In this document: one piece after another, positions 50,440 through 63,100 of the stretch
Layout of the letters: each line of letters starts with the position of its first letter
How positions within the stretch are numbered: position 1 is the first letter of the stretch
Source: Pseudoscleropodium purum
Lineage: Eukaryota; Streptophyta; Bryopsida; Hypnales; Brachytheciaceae
Reading direction: 5' to 3'
Assembly (NCBI GenBank): GCA_963969395.1
Contig: OZ017802.1
Span: 17,639,410-17,703,409 of the forward strand
Length of the DNA: 64,000 nt
Program-made: the position numbers and the translations under genes
The notes under the pieces: generated by a model
Databases searched by the model: none
What the model saw: only the letters and a program-made list of their open reading frames with translations
Told to the model about the DNA's origin: nothing

Positions 50440-53370
50440 GGCATTTTTGGTGTGTGGAACGGTTCATTATTCGAAATCCTTTGGGCTAATTGAGCAAACG
50501 CTGCTTTGAGAATGCATTGAGTGTTGGGTCTGAATTTTTGGTGGTCTTCGTTATTGTTCTCATTAATGCTTTTTGATTCACCTGTATATGTATTTCTAAA
50601 TGCAATTTCAGGAATCAGAAAGCAGGACGAAGAAGGATAAGGAGATTAGGGTTTAGGATTCTGGCATGGTCGTATGCAGAGATTAGATTAGAGAAACTGC
50701 AAAGATCTTAGCATTGAATCATTCATGGTTTTTCGTAATGTAAATTTTGAGTGTAAATGTTTTAGAACCAATAGAAAAGAGACTTGTGTACCCCTTTCAA
50801 TTTTTCTATAAAAATTTTACAACCAATGGGGAAATGACATGTGTACCCCTTTTGCTAGTCATGTGTAGTTTACACAAAAACACAACAATTTTATCACTAT
50901 CCACCTAAAGTACAACACACATGTATAAGTTTTATAACCAATAGAAAAAAGACTTGTATAACCTTTCCAATTTTTCTATAAAAATTTTACAACCAATGGA
51001 GAAATGACATGTGTACTTCTTTTGCTAGTCATGTGCAATTTCCACAAAAACACAACAGTTTTATCACCATTCACCTAAAGTATAATACACATGTACAACG
51101 TATAAAGAAGGTAGAAATGGAAATGACTATGTAGTGGTAAACTGCCATCCCAATGTGATTTGAGGCTATTGAGCAGATGACATTGTATAGAGGAGGTAGA
51201 AATGGAAATGGAAATGACTATGTAGTGGTAAACTGCCATCCCAATGTGATTTGAGGCTATTGAGCAGATGACATTGTACAAAGGAGGTAGAAATGGAAAT
51301 GGCTATGTAGTGGTAAACTGCCATCCCAATGTGATTTGAGGCTATGGAGCAAATGACATTGTATAGAGGAGGTAGAAATGGAAATGACTATGGAGTGGGA
51401 AACTGCCATCCCAATGTGATTTGAGGCTATGGAGCACAGGGTTGACGAATGTCAATGTCCGCCCCAAAATAGCATCCGTTTTCCGGACGTCCGGACATCC
51501 GGACGCACGGACGCTAGCAGACGCAGCGTCACGACCGCCGTCGGAAAGCGGACGGGCGGGGCAGGGCGGACGGCCCAAGGCGGACGCCCAGATCGTGCGG
51601 ACCAGATCAGTCCGCGCGTCGATCGGACGGCCGTAATCGGACGGCCGGGGCAGACGGGGGACAGGCGGACGCTGCGTCCACCAGGACGCGAATGTCAGTG
51701 GACGCTGCGGACACAGGGTCCGCGTCCGGACGTCCTGTCAACCCTGATGGAGCAAATGACATTGTACAGAGGAGGTAGAAATGGAAATGACTATATAGTG
51801 GAAAACTGTAGAAATGAAAATGACTATGTAGTGGAAAACTATAGAAATAGAAATGACTATGTAGTGGAAAATTATAGAAATGGAAATGACTATATAGTGG
51901 AAAACTGTGAAATGGAAATGACTATGTGGTGGGAAATTGCCATCCCAATGTAATTTGAGGCTATTGAGCAAGTGACATGGTTCACCACCCAAAGTACAGC
52001 ACATATATATAGTGTGCAAAGGAGATAAAAATCGAAATGACTATGTGGTAGGAAACTGCCATCCCAATGTGATTTGAGACTATTGAGCAGGTGACATGGT
52101 TCACCACCCAAACTACAGCACATATGTAAAGTGCGCAAAGGAGGTAGAAATAGAAATGACTATATGGTAGAAACTGCTATATACAATGTGCAAAGAAGGT
52201 AGAAATGGAAATGATTAAGTGGTGAGAAACTGCTATTCCAATGTAATTTGAGGCTATTAAGCAAGTGACATGGTTCATTATCATATATGATTTTACTCAT
52301 AATAAAATCTTGATTGTACAATATACATGTGCAATGTGAAGAGGAAGTAGAAATGGAAATAACTATGTGGTGAGAAATTGCCATCCAAATGTGATTTGAG
52401 GCTATTAAGTAGGTGACATGATTCACCACCCAAAGTACAACACACATGTATAGTACGCAGAGGAGGTAGAAATGGAAAAGACTATGTAGTGAGAAACTGC
52501 CATTCAAATGTGATTTGAGGCTATTGAGCAAGTGACATAGTTCACCACCCCAAAGTACAACACACATGTACAGTGTGTAGAGGAGGTAGAAATGAAAATG
52601 ACTATGTGGTGGGAAACTACCATCCTAATGTGATTTGAGGCTATTGAGCAAGTAGCATAGTTCATCACCCAAAGTATAGCATACATGTAGAGTGTGCAAA
52701 GAAGGTAAAAAATGGAAATGACTATGTAGTGGGAAACTACCATCTCAATGTGATTTGAGGCTATTAAGTAGGTGACATGGTTCATTATCATGTATGATTT
52801 TACTCATAATAAAGTCTTGATTGTACAACACACATATGCAGTGTGAAGAGGAAGTAGAAATGGAAATGACTATGTGGTGAGAAACTACCATCCTAATGTG
52901 ATTTGAGGCTATTAAGCAAGTGACATGGTTTACCATCGTGTGTGATTTTACTCATAATAAAGTCTTGAATTTGGTGAGGTCTGCAAAATGGCTTTGAAAT
53001 GTCAAAAAACAGCAAGAAAAATTGCAAAAAACACATCTGAGGCTAAACTTCTTTCTATTAAAATGCTTTCAATCACTCAAAACTTCTTGAGTTAATGTGA
53101 AACTTTTACCACACAAATGAGACTAGTATGCGTAACTTTTCCAATTTTTTCTAATTGGAAACGGACATTGTATAAAGAAACAAGTTGCCGAAGTTCATTG
53201 TAATCTAAAAATGTCGAGATTTTAAATTTTGAATTGTTCCCAAACATTCATAACAATTTGGATTGACATGAAAAATTTACTACAACAACTAAAATGCAGG
53301 GAAAACATAACCCAACAAATTTTTTATTGAAAATAGACATTGGGTAAAAAAATACAAGCCTCTAAGCTTG
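50440..53370. repeat. Segmental duplicate B with expanded tandem units
   Basis: Second copy of the segment at 26340-28080. The central tandem array is longer here (about 51100-52960, a dozen or more units of about 85-120 bp). Several units end gtgacatggttcaccaccca plus aagtacagcacacatgtata. A hAT-type MITE (51437-51746) sits inside it, and a short sub-array of about 35-bp units (gaaatgactatgtagtggaaaa) lies at about 51775-51915. Confidence 0.8.
51437..51746. mobile_element. hAT-type MITE, 310 bp, GC-rich, perfect 8-bp target duplication
   Basis: Termini are CAGGGTTGAC and GTCAACCCTG (exact 10-bp inverted repeat). The flanks atggagca at 51429-51436 and 51747-51754 are identical. An 8-bp duplication with CAGGG-type ends is the signature of the hAT superfamily. 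The interior is strikingly GC-rich with many ggacg/cgtcc words and no protein. Open frames across it are by-products of its base composition. Confidence 0.93.
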
Positions 53371-54300
53371 CGAGGGATTTGGGAAATGATACGAGTTTAT
53401 CTTAATCAACATATTTGTTTTATTGGCAAGTTTCAATGTGTCAAACGTGAATACAAGTGGTGGTATTAATGAGGATTTTTGAGTGAGGAAATGGGTTTTC
53501 ATTAATTTCGAGTACCAATGGACATTGCCAAGTTCTAGATTCTTGGAGTATAGATCTGCAATTTCAGATGCGTGTCTGAAACTGCTTCATTTCCAGATGG
53601 GCTTCTCATTTCTCTTCAGTTCTAGACGAAATTCTTCATGGAATATATCAATTCACTGAAACTATGCTCATGTAATGGTGATATCCTCGAATTCCATCTC
53701 TAGTTTACATGTTACATTTTCCTTGACCTCCTACGAGCAAATGTGTTTTATGATTATTGGAGTAACTATGTCTAACCATTTTAAATTACTGAAACTCAAT
53801 TCAAATATGAAAAGTTAAAAGGAATTGATATTCAGGTTGGAAGTTGGTAATGAGGTTATCCAACTTTTGAAGCTTAACACCCCTAAACGTTTATGACTGT
53901 TTCCACCAAAATCGCTCCAAAACTGCCATTTTAGTAGAAGTGTCAAGATTTTGAAAAACTATATTTTTGAACATATGTAACTTAGGATCTTATAGTACAC
54001 TGGTTTTATAAGGTGTGAAAAAAATTTCAGAATTTTTTATTGCGTAGATTGCAATTTATTAGTATATGAAAATGACAAAAGTCTTCTTTTAACCTATATT
54101 TAACTAATTATGGACAATTGCACAAATTATGGACAAATTCATAGTCCATAGCCACATTAAAAAAGGTAGAGAACATGCTTCAAATGATTAAAAAGTGTCG
54201 ACAGCCCACCCACACCTTGTTCAGAAGAACCGAGGGTACAAAAAAAAAGTGGATTGTTGTATTTTGGACCGGTTTTTATGCAATAGCAGAATTGGTGCCT
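53371..54300. other. AT-rich stretch left of the palindrome-bearing region
   Basis: No gene recognised. It marks the transition from the duplicated segment to the higher-GC region that starts near 54.2 kb. The left end of the candidate element should lie here or just right of it, but I could not identify a terminal inverted repeat. Confidence 0.4.
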
Positions 54301-54817
54301 ATGACCGTGCACCCATCCCGTGCCCATTGACATATAGGCTGGCAGCCGATAAGACAGCACAGTAAAGTGCGTAAAACCAAAAAGCAGGACAACAAACATG
54401 AAAGATAGAGAAATGAGCAAATCGCCTATGCACTGAAGATAAAACAGTTGTAACATGGTCCCCATAGGAGATTCAAATAAATGTGATTTGTCAGCAGCCA
54501 ACGGATACATATTAAAAATGTCAAAACTGACTAGTCATAAGACTTATAGTCACAACCTATAAGATATGAAGGCACACCCTAAAAGATATGAAGGCACATC
54601 CACAAATGAGTAAATATTGTGGATATGCATGTAATCATCCTGAAGTGAAAACATCCTGTTCAAGAACCATGCGATCGACATGCAGCAAAGCCCTTAGTAT
54701 CGGTTGGCAGCCGACACTTGCAGCGAGGACTCGGATCCGTCTAGCAATGTGATGGTGACACAACTCCAGAGCTAAACTATTGTATCAGTTGGCAGCTGAT
54801 AGGTCTGAGGCGATATG

Positions 54818-57800
54818 TTAGTAATCCTCTCCGTCCTCGTCTGCATCTCTGTCCAAAGCTGCCCCCGTGGCCTCCAGATTCGCAATAGCAGCAGCAACGG
54901 ATGCCTCCGGGATGACATGAGATGTGGGAGGTCCTTTCTTTGCATACGAGGGCATTCTGTGCGAGTACAAGACAATGTTGACATGGACCATCTGTGGAAG
55001 ACAGAGTTCCTTGTGCCATCTTCGGGTCCGGCACTCCCTCGCAATGAGCGCTTTTGACTCCCTCTTGGCTTTCATCGGAGTCCACCACTCAATTTTAAAA
55101 TTACCATACGTGGGCCCCGGAGACATGTCCACACATTGGAGTACCCGTCCCAGCCAGACATGCAGATGATTGTTGTGACATGGTCGACAAAGAACAAAGT
55201 CTCCGAGCAGAACATCCCTGAATGGATTGAATCTCAAGCGCGGCCTGTCCTTCGCAAGTCCGCAGTATGGAGTGGGATCCCCTTCATCCTCCGGAGTGGT
55301 GTCTACTGAATAATTCTCCTCCGCCCCCTTGTCTACAAAAGTCGACGTGTGATCTCTTGTCTAGTCAGAGAGCGGCCATAATCCTTCTTGAAGCAATGCA
55401 GGAGTTTGAAGCATCGCCGAATTGATCTCTGATTGAATTCTTTCCCAGTAAGCCACACAGCCTGCCATTTCCTGTGCGTACCGTCTATCTCTGGCCATTC
55501 CCGATTTCCAGAACTCAATGAACTTTGCTATTCCGTTTTTGATGAATGTCTGTTTCTCATTGCACTCTGTAGCCCTTGCGACTTCCTTTTCTGCATTTCG
55601 CCTTCTGGTATTAATGTCTACATTCCCCCAGAGTGCCTTGAAAGGCACAGGTCGAGGGTCCCCCTATGGAATATTGGGTTGTCCATTTTCGTCCGCTGTC
55701 CATATTTTGACAGGTGCGCCAGAAGGCAGCCACGAAGAATCTGTGGCCCTGAGCTTGTACCTCATGACCAGCCATCCACGATCCACACCATCCTCCACGA
55801 CGTAGAACTTGAAGAGGTGTTTATCTCCGAGCCCGATGATTTTGTTCACCCCATCATGATGGAAGCCCTTGAAGTATGATTTGAAGTCCGCCACTTCTTA
55901 CACGAACTCCGGAATGAAGGCTACAGTCTTCTGTGAATCCATGAACGCCTTCATGAGATCCGCAAGTACGTATGTGTTCTTCCTTTTGATCAGTTTAGAG
56001 AGATAACTGAAGTGCGCATCAATGTCCTCGTGCATATGCCCAACAATAAGGAACCCCACTGAAACTTCCTTGAATATGCGCCTGGCAGTGAGCAGTGAGC
56101 AGAAAGCCTTGAGGAATCGATTTTTGTTGTCCTTTGCTGAATTGTTGAGTTGCAAGAACAATTTCCTCGGAAGTGGGACCTGAGGTCGTCCCGGTCTCGC
56201 TGCATCGATCACCATGTCCGAGGCCTACGGGATTGACGAGTTGCATTTCGATTTCCCATGAAGCAAAGCCTCGAAGAAGGTGTTTAGCGGTGGAGTCGAG
56301 AAGAGGATCTTGGACTCCCGAACAGGTGGTAGTTCTAGGGCCTTGAGGACCTTGCAGATGGACGAAATTGTGAAATTTGAATCCCCAAGCTAGAGTGATG
56401 TGGAGTAATGTGCATACGCGCCATCTCCATGTCCATGTGTGAGCATTCCAGTACACGAGATTGGTATTTGCCCTAGCCCTACGGTAGCCTTGGTGATGCG
56501 CTGCATCCTCGGAATGGCAGTCTTTGTGGTGTCCATTTTGTCATGAATAATGTAGAGGAACTTTGATGGATTTTGCACCGACTGCGTGGTCCATCCACTG
56601 TATACATTTCTACAAGCGCGCTGGTAATTGAGATGTCTCTCTCTGTCATCGACCAGGGCCTGCCACTCATCACAACCTCTTGGATACTTTGCAATGAACT
56701 CTACTAGGAAGTCACATTCTGTGCATTTTGAGAAATTGCTCCCTATGGCCTTGACCTCTACGTTTTTGAAATGAGCATTCCGAAGGCGGCTGATAGCAGA
56801 CTGCGAGACCGGCTTCATATTGCATATTCCATTGACCTGAAGAACATGACTTCATGGATGAGTTTCCATGGAAGACTATAGAGTTGTATCGGCTGGCAGC
56901 CGACAAAACTGCAAATGACGGCCTATAGAAAGGAAAGATCAATGGTTTCTACATTCAAAGTCCAGACATGATTGTATCGGCTGGCAGCCGATAAAAGGAC
57001 TTTTCTACTGTAGACGAAGAGGCAGATGATGGACTTACATAATTGACTTGTTCGCGCATTTGATCCCAATTCATTGCAGAGGGGAGGACCTTGAGATTGT
57101 CGATGCGTTTATTTCCAACCATTCTGAACTTGTTTGGCATTTTGTCGGCATTGTCGTCGATGATCGTTTTGAGGGTTGCTTGAGCTTGGATTGTTTGTGG
57201 CCATGGCCGTCAGGCCTCCGCATTTCCATGCGAGCTGTTAACGGATCCTCCCACGGCCACAGCCTTGTAAACATGATAGGCCGACCTCAATACCCCGTGA
57301 ATGATATACCATGCGTTCTCGCAGACGTCTGTATTTGCAAGAGTAATGAATTTTTTTCCTGGAATAACCCCTGCATGAAGTTGACTCTACACCACATACG
57401 CTACCTTCCTCCTACTCTCGAATGTGCAAGCGTAGAACTTTCGTCGTATAGACCTCGTGTCCTCCTAGGGAAACGTCTGGCAGCATCTGAGCTTACAGCA
57501 CTTCTGTGAGCTGACCTTACGTACCTCCGTCTCCGAGGTCTTCATTTGCAGCCTGGATTGGCTTTCGTGATCCTTGGGAATCACCCTTCTGCGCACAGAG
57601 CGGTATGGATTCCTCGGTACCCCCTGCATTCCGTTATTGTCCGACTCATTCAATAGAGCAACCTCTGAGCAGAGCGTGACAATTTCAGATAGTAGCCTTT
57701 CACCCTCCAACCTTGTGTGTGTGAGCCTCCAACGCATGGTTGTCATTTGCAGTTCGTCATTGTCCGATACGAACATGACCCCGACATCCGTGTCACCCAG

Positions 57801-58970
57801 GACGCCATCATCGCAGGCCTCATCTGGTAGGCAGACTTGGATCATGGCTCTTCCGAGAACTGAGAAGTCGTCATTGAGAAGTTCACAGTATTGATTTCTC
57901 CAGAGCAGTCTATCTGGGATTGGAAGCCCAGCTTGCATTCCATCCGGATGGCCATTATCTCCACTTTGAGTATCAGCTCTAAACGCGTCCGAATGATCCA
58001 TGCTGTCAGCAATACTTGTGTCGGACACGGCAGTGCCAGAGGTATTGTAACCATGAACATCGCGGTGATCCTCTGTAGACCCGCGGCTGTCATCGTCGGA
58101 CGAATAGAGCCTATCATCTCGCTCGTCTTCATCTGATGCAGTAGGAAGTACTTGCTGTGTTCTCGGATCACATAATTCTACCTGTACATCGTTCGAACTC
58201 CCACCACTCTCGTAGTTACCATCGACTTGAGCCTGCATGAAATGGGTCGCAGGTTCTCCTGTCGGCTGGCAGCCGACAACCTTGGTTATTGGGACAAAGG
58301 TCTCGATTGGTCTGACCTTATAACCACTCCAGAGTATTTTGAATCCAACACAGCGTTTGAGTGTCATGAATTCAGGAATCTCGCAATAAGCACTCTGATC
58401 CAGGAAATCATCGACAACGTGTAGTAGCTTCACAACGAGGAAGAAGCTGTGTGGAACGCGAAAGCCTTCCCAGTAACCCTTCGGAGAGCATTGTACAATT
58501 GTATCGACACCAGCATACAGTAGATCCATGCTCACAGTCTGCAGTAGTGAGACATCCATATTGACAGTGAGTGACAAGAATTGTTGTATGGGTTTTTCAT
58601 CTGTGACCACTTGTATCGGCTGTCGGCCGACACCAGCAGAAGAAGACCCTTTAGACTCTGCATGGGGATAGATGTTCTTTGCCTCCCACACGATTGACTT
58701 TCCCGGGCAGTGTCGCAGGAACACCATGTCTCCCTCAGGAAACGGAAGAGGCATATCGAGGTTATTTGGAACGTCTAGGACATGAACGCGTACGAGGTAG
58801 GGATCGCGGCTCACCACCCTTTCTACGACCGTCCTTCCGGAGTAGTATAATCCTTCCAGTGTAAGAGCCACAACAACTCCCTTCTGCATTTTCAGTCTTC
58901 CCGAGCCTCCATTTTTCATGAATGCCTCAATAGGACTCGCACCCGATGTCCAGTCATCAGATCCACTCAT
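54818..58970 (-). pseudogene. Transposase-like RNase H-fold (DDE-type, DUF7869-like) gene with in-frame stops
   Basis: One frame runs from the ATG at 58970 to 57039 (644 codons), an intron 57038-56837 (gtaagt...ttcttcag, 202 nt, two palindromes), then 56836-54818 (TAA), about 1316 codons. It is unbroken by frameshift but has internal stops at 57465 (TAG), 57387 (TAG), 57210 (TGA), 56390 (TAG), 56225 (TAG), 55898 (TAA), 55664 (TAG) and 55361 (TAG). The C-terminal half has a Cys/His cluster (KCTECDF...RHLNYQRAC), then IIHDKMDTTKT (about residue 740), LFLQLNNSAKDNKNR (about 875) and VGHMHEDIDAHFS (about 915). These are laid out like the catalytic blocks of DUF7869-type transposase-like proteins. 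The N-terminal about 450 residues are unrecognised, with an acidic low-complexity stretch. The C-terminus is acidic (DADEDGEDY). Two palindromes (58614 and 58260) lie in the open frame. Confidence 0.65.
56837..57038 (-). other. Intron of the transposase-like gene with two palindromes
   Basis: Donor gtaagtcc at 57038, acceptor ttcttcag ending at 56837; phase 0 on both sides (QVNY then VNGICNMKPV). Palindromes lie at 56975-56993 and 56887-56905. Confidence 0.75.
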
Positions 58971-60188
58971 GATTTGAAATCGGAGTCAGAATCCACTATG
59001 TCGGAATCTCTGTCAGACCCGTGATGACCTTATCGACTGGCAGCCGATACGTTTGTGTACCTAGTGCTTCACGACCTTCCTGGTACAGAAATTGGTATTG
59101 GCTGGCAGCTGATACCACTGTCCGTACGGTCAAGCACAGAGGCAGGACCGTACAGTTAGAACTTTGGGGATCATGCACGAAGCTAGATTTTGCGCTTCCT
59201 ATGATCTAGGCACTATCCACAGATGCTCTGACCAGTAAAAATAATGAAATGGAAACACATGTGCAACCGAATAGGAAATCCTGAACCTCTGTCAGGCAAC
59301 TAATTTTCGAGAATGCTCCTGACTACTACTACAATTAGAATCCTACTGCAATTCTAATGTAGCTTGGAGCAATTCAAATCCTATTGCAAATCCTACGTAA
59401 GTCTAAACACCAAATAACAACTGTCAAAGAGCACTTCCTGAACCCGAAGACTACTCAATGCTGCACTGAACTGAGGTCTACTGAATTCCCTGTCACGTTG
59501 CATCCCTCATAAACATTCCACAACAAGCCACTGCAATTCCCTGACGGTTCTTGGACGCTCTGAGTGCGTGTGTGGGGCAAATGAAAATGAAAATGGAAGT
59601 CCTCCAAGATCTGATCCTAGGTGAGCAAGCCTGAAACTGAATTTGGCGCCTGAAATTTGAATCTGGAAGAGGATGAAGTTGTGGTGATTGCAAGAGAGAC
59701 AAGTCCGTGCATCGGGAGATCGTGTTGGGAAACGTACGCATCTCTGCAATGAGTGTTCATAACTTCCATGTACTTTGCTGGATGTGGAGTACATGCTAAC
59801 GGATGAAAACCTGCGATGGATGAAATTTATGGAAGAACGGACTCGGTTTGTCATGATTGCGCCTACCGGCTGGCAGCCGAGGGTTTAGGGGGTATATACC
59901 CCTGGCCACTTTCATTTTCTCTCATTTGCCATTTGCGTCTCCTGCTCTCTCACTCTCACTCACTTTCACTCACTCTCAGCCTCACTCACTCTCACTCTGC
60001 CATTCTCCCTCCTTCAGTCTGGCTTGCAGCTGACATCTCCTCGCAAAGCAAAGCAGCAGCTGATACATCTTAGTGCAGCCGATACGCATTTCTAGCCAAC
60101 TGACAGTGAAGGAGAGCGAGGCAAGCGTGCTTTTTTAGCAGCCGACAAGTCATCTTCAATAGCCAATAAGCAACAGAGTCCATTGGCG
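58971..60188. promoter_or_regulatory. Divergent intergenic region between the two element genes
   Basis: About 1.2 kb between the two start codons, with palindromes at 59031, 59096 and 59864, a degenerate one at 60017 and three half-sites. A TATA box (tatata, 59893-59898 within gggggtatatacccc) lies 11 bases right of the 59864 palindrome. A ctcact-rich pyrimidine tract (59947-60000) follows, which would be plus-strand leader. The ORFs here on either strand look like chance. Confidence 0.6.
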
Positions 60189-63100
60189 ATGGCGTCCTCC
60201 GATTTGGCGACTGAGAGGTACTTTTCACTACATGTATCGGCTGCCAGCCGATACACTGTCATTTGTTATATCATATAGGATAGCCATTGAGATTCTGAGG
60301 CACCTATTACTTGCTATATCGGCTGGCAACCGACATACATTGCAACACTCATTAGGAGCCTGAGCTTAAGCTATGTCGGTTGGCAGCCGATATGATTTCG
60401 GGACGGTTGACTTAGGAATTTCTAGAAATGTCTTCCGACGGTAGGGTTTAGGGACTGAGAGGTTGTATCGGCTGGCAGCTGATACAGTGGATGCACAAAG
60501 TGAAGGTGCATAGTGTGAGTGTACTGAGAATTCAATTGTATTGTTCTGTAGGAAACCGACTCTCTTGGCCCGCCTTCTGGGTGAGCAAATCCCAAACTCT
60601 CGGATATTGGGAGACGGGTATCCACCGAGGGCAACATGGCGAGCGATCGAGGCCATCCGAGAATGGGGTTTGTGTTGGAGGCAGTTACCCGACACGACAG
60701 TGGAGATCGTATGCTCCTTCAAGCTGAAAGGGAACATGACCCCTAGCAAAGGAAGTGTATTGTCCATCATGGTTGTTGGCGATTCCGTGCACGTCATGAT
60801 ATGCTTGATGCCATTGGGAAGCACGGATGGAGTTGCCGATTATTTCGCGGTGGAGTTGCCGGTGAACAAGTGCACGAAGGAGGTCCGTGGACAGAAGTCA
60901 ATGTCGATGGGCATGACGTTCGCGGGAAACACGCCGTCTAGTGCAGAGGAGCTCATCTAGGGCTGGGAGTGCTTGAAGATAGAGCGCGATGAACACAATG
61001 CGTTCATTGCTCGTGAGTTGGAAAAGGGGAAGAAAAAAGTACCCTCGGTGAGGAAGCAAGTGGCGGCGCCAGTGACTGAAGTCGCTACAATTGATCTACA
61101 GGAGACCGGGTCGCCCAGCAAACCGAAGAGAAAAGTGAAGGCCAGGGACGACCCCAACAAGCTGCTGAAGCTGATACTCAACGAGGCACTCCGGTGTGGA
61201 AATCATCTCACAACCAAGACGAAGGAGAACGAGGTGAACACTATTTACCAGGCGTTGGAAACGGGGCTCCTGCACGCGTTTCCTTACAAAAAGCAGCGTC
61301 TTCCGGGGGTCATTCACTCGGACAAATTCCACATTGCACCGGACGAGTTGAAGTACCGGAAGATTGCAAAGGACCGACTTGGCCAGGTAATTCGACGATC
61401 ACTTCCATCCTTTACTGGTTTTTATCTTCCCATATAATGTATCGGCTGGCAGCCGACATCTGTAGCTGGTCTTTAATATTTTGGCCTTCTTTCAATTCAG
61501 GTGAAGACCATGTACAAGGGATACGGGTCCATCAAGAAGAAGCCGAAAATCCATGGGATTCCTCTGAAGCGGGCTCCACTACCAATGGACAAAGGGCTAG
61601 ACGCCGTGATGGACGAGTGTCCCGGGAAGGAACAGACTATTGTTGTCGACGGCATCTCAATGCCGTGGTGGAAGGCGCCAAATGTCCACTGGTATATCAT
61701 TGGTGGGCAACACACAGTGACGGCCTGTCGAGAATTGGCCGAGCAATATCCGGACGGCTCTGAAGCCAAAACCGACCTCCTGGAGTTCGAGGTCATTCCG
61801 GTATTCAGTAGAGACCTGGACACACTCGTCAGAGTCTCTAATGCCCTCAATCTCAACATCGCGGAGAAAGTGGCAAAGGAGACCTTTAGATCCTGCGAAG
61901 ACATGGGAAGAGCGGCGTGGGTGAAGGCGGGGTGCCCAGAGCCGCATCATGGAGGTGGAAAGCCGTCAGCAACATTTGAGGTAATTCCCACGCACCTTTA
62001 TTTTTTTCTCCCTTTTGATTAATATATTATGTATCGGCTGGCAGCCGATACCATTCTCGCATGTTCTAAACATTGCGGTGGAACTCCTCCAGGCTGCGAA
62101 GCTGAAGGTGATGGCGCACTTCGTGGATGAGAAGGTGTCTTCCAAGTTGCCCCTCATCTTCATCAAGGAGACCACTTGGGTACTATGGACGGAGGTCTTC
62201 GATGCGTGGGAGAACGGGGAGCTTATTGGAGATGATGGGACTATGCCGAATCTCCTCGTCAATCGGAAGCCGCTCACTCACATCACCAAAATGGATCTCA
62301 CGCCAACGCTGGGGCTTCAGGATTCGGATCTGTGCGAGCTAGGGCGGGAGATCGTTGCACTTCACGTGAGCATCAAGAACACCGCGAAGGCCAAGTCCTC
62401 GGGGAAGATCACTCTCTTCGACTGGTGCAAGGACAAAAAGCTGGACAGGATTGTCATGAACGAGATCATGTGGACCAGGAAGAAGCATCCCCTTCCCTGC
62501 AAGGATCAGAGCTGGACCCCATATACTGACGAGGATTGGATGGAGTTTGTTGAAAAGGAGGGGTACTCAACGGTTGTAGTCCGAAACGTCTGGAAGGACA
62601 TGATGAAGTTCACGGACGCCAACAACTGGTTGAAGGGGCAAGTGAACCCTATGAATCCAACGACAGACAAGTCGACGGATGGCAAGGTGCCGGGGGTCTT
62701 CTTCACGACGTTGGCGAACTACGCCAAAGTCGAAATGCCTCCGACGCTTAGAAAGTCCGCCAAACTAAAATACGAATGCTATGTCGGAGAGAGTATTCCT
62801 GAGGTGGTCAACTTCATCCGTCAATCGAAGGGGAATATGGCGTTGGAACCCGAGGACAAAAAATTTATTGTCCTCTTTGGGTATACAGATATGGGAGAAC
62901 CGGTTCCAGTGAACAAGAACGATCTGCTCGATCTAGCACTAGCCGCTGAAATCCCTGAGGTGGACGGTCTGAATATCGAAGAGACCGAAGCGTACATCCC
63001 CCTGCCAATGCTCCTCATCGGGAACTCGCGTTTCCGAGATTTTGTCGCGACGGCCTCGTACTCGTCTTCATCCTCCTGGTACTACCATTCGGTGTACTAT

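Noticed and set aside
51421..51953. ORF of 174 codons across the GC-rich MITE
   Set aside because: The frame spans an insertion boundary and tandem repeats, and its translation is low-complexity.
52160..52936. Minus-strand ORFs with HLLNSLKSHW repeats
   Set aside because: Translations of the non-coding tandem units; frame changes from unit to unit and there is no start or domain.
54157..54510. Minus-strand ORF of 117 codons at the left edge of the element
   Set aside because: Contains a palindrome copy and some hydrophobic stretches, but no recognisable domain; not enough to call a gene.
54818..60960. Alternative genetic code with UAG/UAA read as Gln
   Set aside because: ERH in the same window ends with TAG at its conserved length, and HAT1 and FPG end with TAA at the expected places. 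The stops are confined to the element genes.
54818..60960. U-to-C RNA editing restoring Gln and Arg codons
   Set aside because: The pattern fits, but such editing is known from organelles of hornworts and ferns, and these are spliced nuclear-type genes. Methylation decay is simpler.
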